Shown in pieces: positions 1 through 5,299 of a stretch of DNA of 8,964 nt. The DNA is from an uncultured Clostridia bacterium (GTDB lineage: Bacteria; Bacillota; Clostridia; Oscillospirales; Acutalibacteraceae), in contig CANOFK010000031.1 in the NCBI GenBank assembly GCA_947565265.1, forward strand, positions 1-8,964, written 5' to 3'. A model generated the notes under the pieces. The model was not told the DNA's origin. It saw nothing but the letters and a program-made list of their open reading frames with translations, and did no database searches. Position numbers and translations under genes: made by a program. How positions within the stretch are numbered: position 1 is the stretch's first letter; every line of letters starts with the position of its first letter.

Positions 1-97
1 ATACAGGGACGTAAAGAACGTGCTGGCGGTCAATAAGGCCCAGCGGCATATCCGCGGGGGCATGGCCACCAAAAAGAAATATGAATCGCTGAAATGA
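1..97 (+). CDS. spoIIID: SpoIIID, sporulation transcription factor (C-terminal fragment)
   Basis: The frame is open from the left edge (first full codon at base 2) to a TGA at 95-97 and gives 31 residues ending the protein. The segment NKAQRHIRGGMATKKKY matches, from memory, the SpoIIID C-terminus, where B. subtilis has HKSIRHLRGGEATKLKY: the spaced H-x-RGG-x-ATK-x-KY pattern is the same. SpoIIID is a small (about 80-95 residue) DNA-binding regulator of the mother cell during endospore formation; its helix-turn-helix lies upstream, outside the window, and this basic tail is known to help DNA binding. The protein stops soon after the KY motif, as in clostridial members, without the longer B. 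subtilis tail. It is the only sporulation gene visible and ends just before a strong terminator. Identification rests on a short tail, but the motif is distinctive. Confidence 0.82.
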   Translation, partial: YRDVKNVLAVNKAQRHIRGGMATKKKYESLK

Positions 98-148
98 GGG
101 CCAACACGAAAACGGAAAGCACACAAAACAGAGAAAATACACGGAAAA

Positions 149-198
149 GCCATCGCCCGCCTCCCTGTTGGCCAGGAGGCGGGCGATGGCCCTTTTTT
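149..198 (+). terminator. Intrinsic terminator of spoIIID
   Basis: A perfect 16-bp inverted repeat (149-164 with 175-190) with a 10-nt loop is followed by CC and a run of six T at 193-198. It sits 51 nt after the spoIIID stop and 22 nt beyond the stop of the convergent surface-protein gene. On the - strand the same stem is followed by only four T, so it may also terminate that gene, but less strongly. Confidence 0.93.
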
Positions 199-219
199 AT
201 GGTATGCGCACGGCCGGCT

Positions 220-1878
220 TTATTCCAGCCCGGCCACGTTCTGGCAGAAGGTCATCAGGATCTGTGCCATCTGCGCCCGGGAGGCGGTGCCACGGGGCAA
301 AAGCTGGCCGTCTGAGCCGTTGACCAGCTTGTTGCCTACCGCCCACTGCATGGGGGCTTTGGCATAGCTTTGCACCTTGCCGCCGTCCGGGAAAGCGGAC
401 AGGTTGCCGCTGGCGGTTACATCGTAGCCCTTATACTGGGCGTAGCGGTACAGGATAGCCGCCAGGTCCTGCCGGCTGATGGAGCTGCCCGGCATAAACC
501 GCCCGTCCTCATACCCGCTGACGATCCCGTTGGCCGAGGCCCACTGTACCGGGTTATAGTAATAGGCACCGGGGTTGGTCACATCGGTAAAGTCCTTGCC
601 CCCGGAAACAGCCGGCTTGTTTTCCAGGTTGTACAGCACCGTAACAATCTGCCCACGGGTGGTTTTGCCGTTGGGGTTAAACTTGCCGCCCCCTTCCCCG
701 CTCATCAGGCCGTGTGCCACCACGTACTTCACTGCGGGCTTATACCAGTTGGCGGTCAGGTCGGTAAAGCCGGTGTCCGGGTCCGGGGTGGGCGCCGGCG
801 TAGGCGTAGGAGTAGAAGTGGGGGTGGGGGAAGGCGTTGCCGGCGCGCTGCCAAAGTGCTTGGGCGCGTCATGCAGGGTCTGGTTGTAGCCGTAGTCGTC
901 GCTGATGCTGACCCGCTCCCACTGGTCCTGGGTGCCGGCGTAGTACACGCCGGTTAAGGGGCAGTCAGAAAAGGCGGCGGTTTCTATACTGGTCACGCTT
1001 TGGGGGATATGGACCTTTTTCAGGCTTGTGCAGCCGTTAAAGGTCTGCTTCTGGATGCGGGTAATGCCCTCCGGCAGGGTGATTTCCTCCAGCCCGGTGC
1101 CCTGGAAAGCGGCCCAGCCCAGCTCCCGCAGCCCGGCGGGCAGGGTGACGGCGCGCAGCTTGGACAGATAGCAGAACGCGGCCGTGCCAATGGTGGTCAC
1201 GCTGCTGGGGATCGAGATGGACGCCAGGTTCTCGGCGTATTCAAAAGCCTGCTGGCCAATGGTGGTCAGGGTAGAGGGCAGGCTAACCTTGGTAAGGCTG
1301 GTGCAGTGGCTGAAGGCGAATTTATCCAAAGAGGTGACGCCCTCCTCCAGGACAACCTGTTCCAGCCCCGCGCAGTATGAAAAAGCGCTTTCGTCCACCT
1401 GCTTTACGCTGCCGGGTATGGTAACGGAAACCAGCTTGTTACACCCTACAAAGGTACCCTCGCCCAAACTGGTCAGGGTAGAGGGCAGGCTGATCTCCGT
1501 CATTTCGCAGCCGTAAAAGCCCCGGTTGCCAATGGAGGTAACGCCCTCTTCAATGACCACCTTCTTCACTTTTTCCGGGAAACTGTACCAGGGGTGTACG
1601 GCGTTGGGGTAGTCCTGCATATCCCCGGTGCCCCGTATGGTCAGCAGGCCGTCCCCGTCCAGGGTCCAGGTAACATTGTCCCCCTGGGCGCCCACCTGGC
1701 CGGAGAGCACCTCCGGCGCCGGTTCGTCCCCGCCCGCCCCTTCCGGGTAGCGGGTGAACAGGTATGTAGAGGCCTCTACCTCCTCCTGGCTGGGGGCTTC
1801 CCCGGCGGCCAGGGCCCCTACCGGCACCACGGCCAGCAGCATACAAAGGGCCAGTACAATGGAAAGAACCTTCTTCAA
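220..1878 (-). CDS. Secreted leucine-rich-repeat (BspA-like) protein with three SLH domains
   Basis: The 552-residue product begins with a signal peptide: KK at 2-3, a hydrophobic core at about 4-20, and an A-L-A cleavage motif at 22-24. Residues about 60-90 form the Thr/Gly-rich segment that usually precedes LRR_5 repeats. Residues 103-306 hold nine repeats of 22-23 residues of the pattern I/L-P-x-x-V/L-T-x-I-x-x-x-A-F-x-x-C. A Pro/Thr linker (about 346-368) leads to three S-layer-homology domains at about 371-415, 430-477 and 496-543. SLH domains bind secondary cell-wall polymers, so the protein should be anchored non-covalently at the surface with the LRR part outward, probably for adhesion; no ligand can be inferred. 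The start is TTG: an AGGAGG lies 8 nt upstream and an in-frame stop follows just beyond it, so no ATG alternative exists upstream. It is apparently monocistronic. Confidence 0.93.
   Translation of the reverse strand: MKKVLSIVLALCMLLAVVPVGALAAGEAPSQEEVEASTYLFTRYPEGAGGDEPAPEVLSGQVGAQGDNVTWTLDGDGLLTIRGTGDMQDYPNAVHPWYSFPEKVKKVVIEEGVTSIGNRGFYGCEMTEISLPSTLTSLGEGTFVGCNKLVSVTIPGSVKQVDESAFSYCAGLEQVVLEEGVTSLDKFAFSHCTSLTKVSLPSTLTTIGQQAFEYAENLASISIPSSVTTIGTAAFCYLSKLRAVTLPAGLRELGWAAFQGTGLEEITLPEGITRIQKQTFNGCTSLKKVHIPQSVTSIETAAFSDCPLTGVYYAGTQDQWERVSISDDYGYNQTLHDAPKHFGSAPATPSPTPTSTPTPTPAPTPDPDTGFTDLTANWYKPAVKYVVAHGLMSGEGGGKFNPNGKTTRGQIVTVLYNLENKPAVSGGKDFTDVTNPGAYYYNPVQWASANGIVSGYEDGRFMPGSSISRQDLAAILYRYAQYKGYDVTASGNLSAFPDGGKVQSYAKAPMQWAVGNKLVNGSDGQLLPRGTASRAQMAQILMTFCQNVAGLE
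775..843 (-). repeat. Pro/Thr-rich linker, low-complexity coding DNA
   Basis: These bases encode roughly 23 residues made almost entirely of P and T with a few S, A and D, joining the LRR and SLH regions. The + strand reads as short GTAGGCGTAGGAGTAG-like and GGGGGTGGGGG units. Such linkers extend the outer domain away from the wall, and the repetitive DNA may vary in length between strains. Confidence 0.75.
961..1572 (-). repeat. Nine tandem LRR_5 (BspA-type) repeats within the surface protein
   Basis: Residues 103-306 of the surface protein divide into nine units of 22 or 23 residues, most ending in A/T-F-x-x-C or a variant. Repeats 2 and 5 share the stretch LPSTLT. The DNA copies have diverged, so this is an ancient protein repeat rather than a recent tandem duplication. 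Confidence 0.85.
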
Positions 1879-1886
1879 ATCGATAA

Positions 1887-1892
1887 CCTCCT
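1887..1892 (-). promoter_or_regulatory. Ribosome binding site fixing the TTG start of the surface protein
   Basis: AGGAGG on the - strand lies 8 nt before the TTG at 1878-1876. An in-frame TAG at 1893-1891 blocks any longer reading, so this site decides a non-ATG start. Confidence 0.85.
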
Positions 1893-1920
1893 AAGAAAAT
1901 TTTATAAAAACAGAAACCCT

Positions 1921-1933
1921 CTGGGTATCCCAG
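1921..1933. promoter_or_regulatory. Short palindrome upstream of the surface-protein gene (possible operator)
   Basis: CTGGG-TAT-CCCAG is a perfect 5-bp inverted repeat around 3 nt, 43 nt upstream of the surface-protein start and beside a candidate -10. There is no T run after it on either strand, so it does not look like a terminator. An operator role is a guess from symmetry and position. Confidence 0.3.
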
Positions 1934-1961
1934 GTTAAAAACCCCGCCCCTTGGCTTGCAA
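1934..1961 (-). promoter_or_regulatory. Candidate promoter of the surface-protein gene
   Basis: On the - strand TTGCAA (1961-1956) is separated by 16 nt from TTTAAC (1939-1934), 4 of 6 matches to the -10 consensus. Transcription would begin near 1927, within the 1921-1933 palindrome, leaving a leader of about 50 nt. This is a weak match; a TATAAA nearer the gene lies too close to the ribosome binding site and lacks a -35. Confidence 0.3.
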
Positions 1962-1970
1962 TCCGGCGGG
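1937..1970 (-). terminator. Probable terminator of the DtxR-family gene
   Basis: On the - strand CCCGCC (1970-1965) pairs with GGCGGG (1948-1943) across a 16-nt loop and is followed by G and five T (1941-1937). It begins 23 nt after the regulator's stop codon. The stem is short but all G-C; moderately convincing. Confidence 0.55.
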
Positions 1971-1984
1971 CAAAAGGGTATAAT
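1956..1984 (+). promoter_or_regulatory. Consensus-like promoter reading antisense into the regulator gene
   Basis: On the + strand TTGCAA (1956-1961), a 17-nt spacer and a perfect TATAAT (1979-1984) form a near-ideal sigma-A promoter. Its start point, near 1991, is just beyond the 3' end of the regulator gene on the opposite strand, so any transcript would be antisense to it. No + strand gene begins nearby. Confidence 0.45.
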
Positions 1985-1992
1985 GGCAACAG

Positions 1993-2361
1993 TCAGCCCC
2001 CGTCCACGTGCCTTTGTATGGCCCGGAACGTGTCCTCGCTGACCACGTGCTCCATCCGGCAGGCGTCCTCGGCGGCCAGTTGAGGGGGCACGCCCAGGCT
2101 GGTCAGCCAGCGGGTGAACAGCAAATGCCGCTCGTACACGCTTTCGGCAATCCGCCTGCCCTCCTCCGTCAGGGTGATGAACCCCTCCGGGTCCACCACA
2201 ATGCAGTTGCGCTCCCGCAGGTGTTTCATGGCCACGCTGACGCTGGGCTTGCTGAACTCCATCTCGGCGGCAATGTCAATGGAGCGCACCGCCCCGGTAC
2301 GCTGGTGGAGGATCAAGATGGTTTCAAGGTAGTTTTCCGCAGATTCCTGGATCTTTTTCAC
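1993..2361 (-). CDS. DtxR/MntR-family metal-dependent transcriptional regulator, short form
   Basis: From the preferred GTG start the product has 122 residues and begins VKKIQESAENYLETIL, the usual opening of this Firmicutes subgroup. The family represses metal uptake genes, or activates efflux, when Fe(II) or Mn(II) is bound. A winged helix-turn-helix fills about residues 12-67, with recognition helix SKPSVSVAMKHL at 37-48. The dimerisation/metal domain follows to the end; the C-terminal SH3-like domain of DtxR is absent. Compared with DtxR (by eye), His79, Cys102, Glu105 and His106 are kept (H79, C101, E104, H105 here), while Met10, Glu83 and His98 become N, T and A. An AAGGAG lies 10 nt before GTG 2361; in-frame ATG 2394 and TTG 2403 are possible but have poorer sites. 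No transporter gene is adjacent, so the metal and targets are unknown; the Cys ligand hints at iron. Confidence 0.88.
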   Translation of the reverse strand: MKKIQESAENYLETILILHQRTGAVRSIDIAAEMEFSKPSVSVAMKHLRERNCIVVDPEGFITLTEEGRRIAESVYERHLLFTRWLTSLGVPPQLAAEDACRMEHVVSEDTFRAIQRHVDGG

Positions 2362-2371
2362 GGCGCGCAGG

Positions 2372-2377
2372 CTCCTT
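2372..2377 (-). promoter_or_regulatory. Ribosome binding site supporting the GTG start of the regulator
   Basis: AAGGAG on the - strand lies 10 nt ahead of GTG 2361-2359. It favours this start over TTG 2403 and ATG 2394, neither of which has a comparable site, and agrees with the usual N-terminus of the subgroup. Confidence 0.7.
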
Positions 2378-2432
2378 TCCCCGTACCCCGGCATACCGCA
2401 CAAAAACAGCCGGGCAGCGGGCCGGGTGACAG

Positions 2433-2448
2433 TTCTATTATATACGAA
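2433..2448. promoter_or_regulatory. Imperfect palindrome over the -10 box (possible autoregulatory operator)
   Basis: The 16 bases have the form TTC-N3-TATA-N3-GAA and cover the whole -10 element of the regulator promoter. DtxR/MntR proteins often repress by binding AT-rich palindromes over promoters. Autoregulation is inferred only from symmetry and place; AT-rich sequence gives such matches easily. Confidence 0.35.
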
Positions 2449-2464
2449 TTTTAAAAAAAAGCAA
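2437..2464 (-). promoter_or_regulatory. Promoter of the DtxR-family regulator
   Basis: On the - strand TTGCTT (2464-2459), a 16-nt T/A-rich spacer and a perfect TATAAT (2442-2437) give a good sigma-A promoter. The start point would fall near 2430, leaving a leader of about 70 nt. The run of A/T bases in the spacer stands out from the GC-rich surroundings. Confidence 0.72.
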
Positions 2465-2516
2465 GCCCATCCGGTTTATTTACCCTGGGTTTGCGGGATA
2501 GGGGGTCGTTTTGGTG

Positions 2517-3560
2517 ATGTACCGCTATTTTGGCGCCTTTATCGCCGGCACAGAGGAGATCGTGGCGGCCATCCTCCGGCAGGGGCTGCCGGGGGGTTCT
2601 GTCCGGGCGCTGTCCCCTGGCGCGGTGGAGTTTGAGGCCGGCCAGCCCTACCGCCGGCTCAGCCTGCCCTGTTTCAACAACCTTTTCCGGGTGATTTGGT
2701 CCGCGCCCGCCGCCCCCACCAAAGCCGGGCTGGAAAAGTTCCTGCGGGCCCTGCCCAGCGCCCGGGCAGACTGGCCCGCCGCCCGGCCGGAGGAGGGGAA
2801 GGGCCGCAGCTTCCGGCTGGTGGTTTCCTGCAAAAACCAGTTGGTGGGGGTGTCCCGCCCGGCCAAAGAGGCCGCCGAGAAAAAGTTAGCCGCCGAAACC
2901 GGCCTCCGGCTGGACCGCAGCCTGCCGGACTGGGAGTTCTGGGCCCTGGTCCGGGACGACGGCCGGGCCTACCTGCTGCGCCGCCTGACCCGCCACCGGG
3001 CCTATGACAAGCTGCTGCACCCCGGCGAACTGCACCCGGAGCTTGCCTATATGCTGTGCTGGCTGACGGACCCCCGCCCCACCGACCGCGTGGCGGACCC
3101 CTTTTGCGGCTACGGGGCCATCCCGGCCCAGCGCTGCGCCCGGTTCCCCTACGCCAGCCTGTACGCCGGCGACCTGGCCACCGGGCCCCTGGAGGCCGCC
3201 CGGCAAAAACTGCAAAAGTACAAGGGCGTCACCGTCGCCCGGCAGGACGCCCTGCGCCTTCCGGAAACTTTGGGGCACGAGGCCCTGGACGCCATCATCA
3301 CCGACCCGCCCTGGGGGCTGTACGGGGACGTGGGCATGGAGCTGGGGGAATTTTACCGGCTGATGCTGGCCGCGTTTGCCGGGGCCCTCAAGCCGGGGGG
3401 CCGGGCCGTGGTGCTCACCGCGGCCAAGCGGGAACTGGCCGCCGCCCTGGCGGGTACCCCGGCCCTGTCCCTGTCCGGCCGCTGGGACATTCTGGTATCC
3501 GGCAAAAAGGGCGCCATCTTCCGCCTGTCCAAGGCAGGGGGCGCCCCGCCCCGGCCCTGA
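2517..3560 (+). CDS. THUMP/UPF0020-type RNA methyltransferase (putative)
   Basis: Starting at ATG 2517 the product has 347 residues. The C-terminal half is a Rossmann-fold SAM-dependent methyltransferase: motif I VADPFCGYGAIPAQ at about 192-205, an acidic motif II residue in AGDL (about 217-220), RQDA with the next acidic residue at about 242-245, and the catalytic TDPPWG motif at 262-267, followed by the LKPGG turn. This order is that of the UPF0020/RlmL-Trm11-Trm14 group, which makes N2-methylguanosine in tRNA or rRNA. The N-terminal 150 residues are likely a diverged THUMP/ferredoxin-like RNA-binding region, judged by position only. TTG 2511 and GTG 2514 are in frame just upstream; a weak GGGGG at 2501-2505 sits 8 nt from the GTG and 11 nt from the ATG, so the start is uncertain by two codons. 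The gene is divergent from the regulator and followed by its own terminator. The substrate cannot be decided from sequence. Confidence 0.85.
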   Translation: MYRYFGAFIAGTEEIVAAILRQGLPGGSVRALSPGAVEFEAGQPYRRLSLPCFNNLFRVIWSAPAAPTKAGLEKFLRALPSARADWPAARPEEGKGRSFRLVVSCKNQLVGVSRPAKEAAEKKLAAETGLRLDRSLPDWEFWALVRDDGRAYLLRRLTRHRAYDKLLHPGELHPELAYMLCWLTDPRPTDRVADPFCGYGAIPAQRCARFPYASLYAGDLATGPLEAARQKLQKYKGVTVARQDALRLPETLGHEALDAIITDPPWGLYGDVGMELGEFYRLMLAAFAGALKPGGRAVVLTAAKRELAAALAGTPALSLSGRWDILVSGKKGAIFRLSKAGGAPPRP

Positions 3561-3580
3561 CCCCGTCCGGGCACGGCAGA

Positions 3581-3613
3581 GCCCCCGGCCCCTTTCGGGC
3601 CGGGGGCTTTTTT
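3581..3613 (+). terminator. Intrinsic terminator of the methyltransferase gene
   Basis: An 11-bp perfect G-C stem (3581-3591 with 3597-3607) with the loop CTTTC is followed directly by six T (3608-3613). It lies 20 nt after the methyltransferase stop and 6 nt beyond the stop of the convergent dihydrouridine synthase gene. The - strand has no T run after the stem, so it is a poor intrinsic terminator for that side. Confidence 0.94.
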
Positions 3614-3619
3614 GGGGCG

Positions 3620-4597
3620 CTACCGGGTGGGCTCCCCCAGGCGGAGGGCCTCCTCGATCAGCCCGTCCAGGCCCGCAAGGCTGTCCAGTTCGCTGGCCAG
3701 CCGCCTAAGCTGGGCCGCGCCCCGCAGGCCCTTCAGGTACCAGCCCGCGTGCTTGCGGGCCTCCCGCATGGCCCTGGCCTCGCCCTTATAGCTGCACATC
3801 AGCCCGATATGCCGGCGCATGGCCAGCAGCCGCTGGGCCGGGGAGGGTGGGGGCAGCAGCCGGCAGTCCTCCCCCAGGTAGGCGTTGATCTCTGCAAACA
3901 CCCAGGGGTTGCCCAAAGCGCCCCGGCCCACCATGACCAGGTCGCAGCCGGTGGCGGCCAGCAGGGCCGCGGCGGAGTGGGGGCCGGTCACGTCGCCGTT
4001 GCCGATGACCGGTATGCCCACCGCCTCCTTCACCTGCCGGATGACGGCCCAATCCGCCTGGCCCTGGTACAGTTGCGCCCGGGTGCGGGCGTGTACGCAC
4101 ACCCCGTCCGCCCCGGCGGCCTCGCAGGCTTTGGCCACCGCCGGGGCGTTGATATGGGCGGCGTCCCAGCCGGCCCGCAGTTTCACGGTAACAGGCAGGC
4201 CGCAGGCCTCCTTCACCGCGGCCACAATCTCCCCGCAAAGGGCCGGGTCTTTCATCAGGGCGCTGCCCGCGCCGCCGCCGGTGATCTTCGGCATGGGGCA
4301 GCCCATGTTGATGTCAATACCCGCGGGGGCCAAGCGGGCCAGTTTCCGGGCGGCGGCGGCCATGCAGGCGGGCTCGCTGCCGAAAATCTGCAAAAACACC
4401 GGCCCCTCGTCGTGGGAAAGGTCCGCCAGTTGGGCGGTTTTTTTGTCGTTATACTCCATCGCCTTGGCGCTGATCATCTCGCTGACCGTATAGGCCGCGC
4501 CATAGCGGCTGCAAACCTGCCGGAAAGCCGCGTCCGTAACCCCGGCCATAGGGGCCAGCGCCACAGGGGAGGGAAGGTGGATATGGGCGATCTCCAT
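3620..4597 (-). CDS. dus: tRNA-dihydrouridine synthase (Dus family, DusB-like)
   Basis: The 325-residue flavoprotein reduces specific uridines in tRNA to dihydrouridine using FMN and NAD(P)H. From ATG 4597 it shows the FMN-barrel opening APMAGVTD (about 15-22), the INMGCP motif with catalytic Cys100, a GGGAG loop just after it, VTVKLRAGW with Lys139, the VHARTR motif with His169, and the phosphate-binding pair GNGDV (199-203) and GRGALGNPW (224-232). A helical C-terminal domain follows, as in the family, and length is normal. The start is chosen because AAGGAG lies 6 nt before ATG 4597; an open frame continues 17 codons upstream without a comparable site. The gene is last in the - strand cluster after the esterase and nucleotidase genes; an AT-rich 54-nt gap before it holds a possible extra promoter. 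The exact tRNA position modified is not predictable here. Confidence 0.96.
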   Translation of the reverse strand: MEIAHIHLPSPVALAPMAGVTDAAFRQVCSRYGAAYTVSEMISAKAMEYNDKKTAQLADLSHDEGPVFLQIFGSEPACMAAAARKLARLAPAGIDINMGCPMPKITGGGAGSALMKDPALCGEIVAAVKEACGLPVTVKLRAGWDAAHINAPAVAKACEAAGADGVCVHARTRAQLYQGQADWAVIRQVKEAVGIPVIGNGDVTGPHSAAALLAATGCDLVMVGRGALGNPWVFAEINAYLGEDCRLLPPPSPAQRLLAMRRHIGLMCSYKGEARAMREARKHAGWYLKGLRGAAQLRRLASELDSLAGLDGLIEEALRLGEPTR

Positions 4598-4619
4598 GGG
4601 AAACTCCTTACCATACAGA

Positions 4620-4648
4620 ATAATAAAAATACGCCGGGCAAAAGGCAA
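4620..4648 (-). promoter_or_regulatory. Possible internal promoter for the dihydrouridine synthase gene
   Basis: In the 54-nt gap after the nucleotidase gene, the - strand reads TTGCCT (4648-4643), 17 nt, then TATTAT (4625-4620), 4 of 6 and 5 of 6 consensus matches. The start would be near 4613, giving a very short leader that still includes the AAGGAG at 4609-4604. It would let dus be made independently of the two genes ahead. Confidence 0.4.
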
Positions 4649-4651
4649 GCC

Positions 4652-5296
4652 CTACAGGGCGCTGGAAAAGAACATCTGGGCGCTCTCCGCCATTTTTACC
4701 CCCGCGGTAGAGGAATAGTTCTGCTCGTCCAGGGTCAGCCCGTAGCTGGGCAAAAACTCCCGCACAAAGCAGTCGGCCTCCGGCAGGCCCATTTCCTCCA
4801 GGGCCTTCAGGGTGGCGCGCTCGGCCTCCCGGAAATCCTGGTTGCCGCTAAGCCGCTCCTCCATGCACTTGATCACCGCGGAGATCCGGTCCGCAGCCTT
4901 GACCAGGGGCAGTAGCTGCCGGTCCTCCGGGGCGCTCATGGACATCAGCTCCCGGTAGGCGGGGCGCAGGTCCTCCGGCAGCATGGCCACCAGCCGGTCC
5001 ACCGCCAGTTGCTCCACCTCGGCATAGGCCCGCCGTATCTCCTCCGAGTGGTACTTGACCGGCGTAGGCATATCCCCGGTAATAATCTCCGATGCATCGT
5101 GGAGCAGCGCCAGGGTAGCGGCCCGCTGGGGGTCATACTGCCGGCCAAAGCGCCGGTTGCCAATCACCGCCAGGGCATGGGCCACCAGGGCGGTTTCCAG
5201 GCTGTGTTCGCACAGGTTCTCGCTGCGGGTGTTGCGCATCAGCCCCCAGCGGCTGATGTACTTCATCCGGGACAGCATGGCAAAAAAGTGGTACAT
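4652..5296 (-). CDS. yfbR: YfbR-like HD-domain 5'-deoxynucleotidase
   Basis: The 214-residue cytosolic protein resembles E. coli YfbR (199 residues), a metal-dependent phosphatase that releases phosphate from deoxyribonucleoside 5'-monophosphates. The family-specific opening is present: ISRWGLMRN with Arg16 and Trp17, known in YfbR to help select the deoxy sugar. The HD metal site is complete: His31 in CEHS, His66-Asp67 in LLHDASE, and Asp136 in AADR. Glu70, Asp75 in GDMPTPVKY and the TP pair at 78-79 are also as expected. The C-terminus is slightly longer than in E. coli and lacks motifs I recognise. GGAGG sits 8 nt before ATG 5296 and lies inside the last codons of the upstream esterase gene, only 3 nt separating its stop from this start, so translation is probably coupled. 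A role in dNMP balance or salvage is inferred from the family. Confidence 0.93.
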   Translation of the reverse strand: MYHFFAMLSRMKYISRWGLMRNTRSENLCEHSLETALVAHALAVIGNRRFGRQYDPQRAATLALLHDASEIITGDMPTPVKYHSEEIRRAYAEVEQLAVDRLVAMLPEDLRPAYRELMSMSAPEDRQLLPLVKAADRISAVIKCMEERLSGNQDFREAERATLKALEEMGLPEADCFVREFLPSYGLTLDEQNYSSTAGVKMAESAQMFFSSAL

Positions 5297-5299
5297 CCC

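Noticed and set aside
94..315. Small + strand open frame over the spoIIID terminator
   Set aside because: It spans the perfect terminator hairpin and the antisense of the surface-protein gene end; no ribosome site or homology.
1550..1846. Alternative - strand frame within the surface-protein gene
   Set aside because: It is Gly/Arg-rich frame-shifted sequence inside a gene with a signal peptide and LRR repeats in the main frame.
2387..2414. CCCGGC/GCCGGG inverted repeat in the leader of the regulator
   Set aside because: Only 6 bp of G-C with a 16-nt loop and no T run; common by chance in this base composition.
3056..4915. Very long + strand open frame (about 619 codons) running across the methyltransferase end, dus and yfbR
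   Set aside because: It lies antisense to two well-identified enzymes and runs through a strong terminator. It is rich in G, R, P and H as expected of a shadow frame in GC-rich DNA, and shows no domain.
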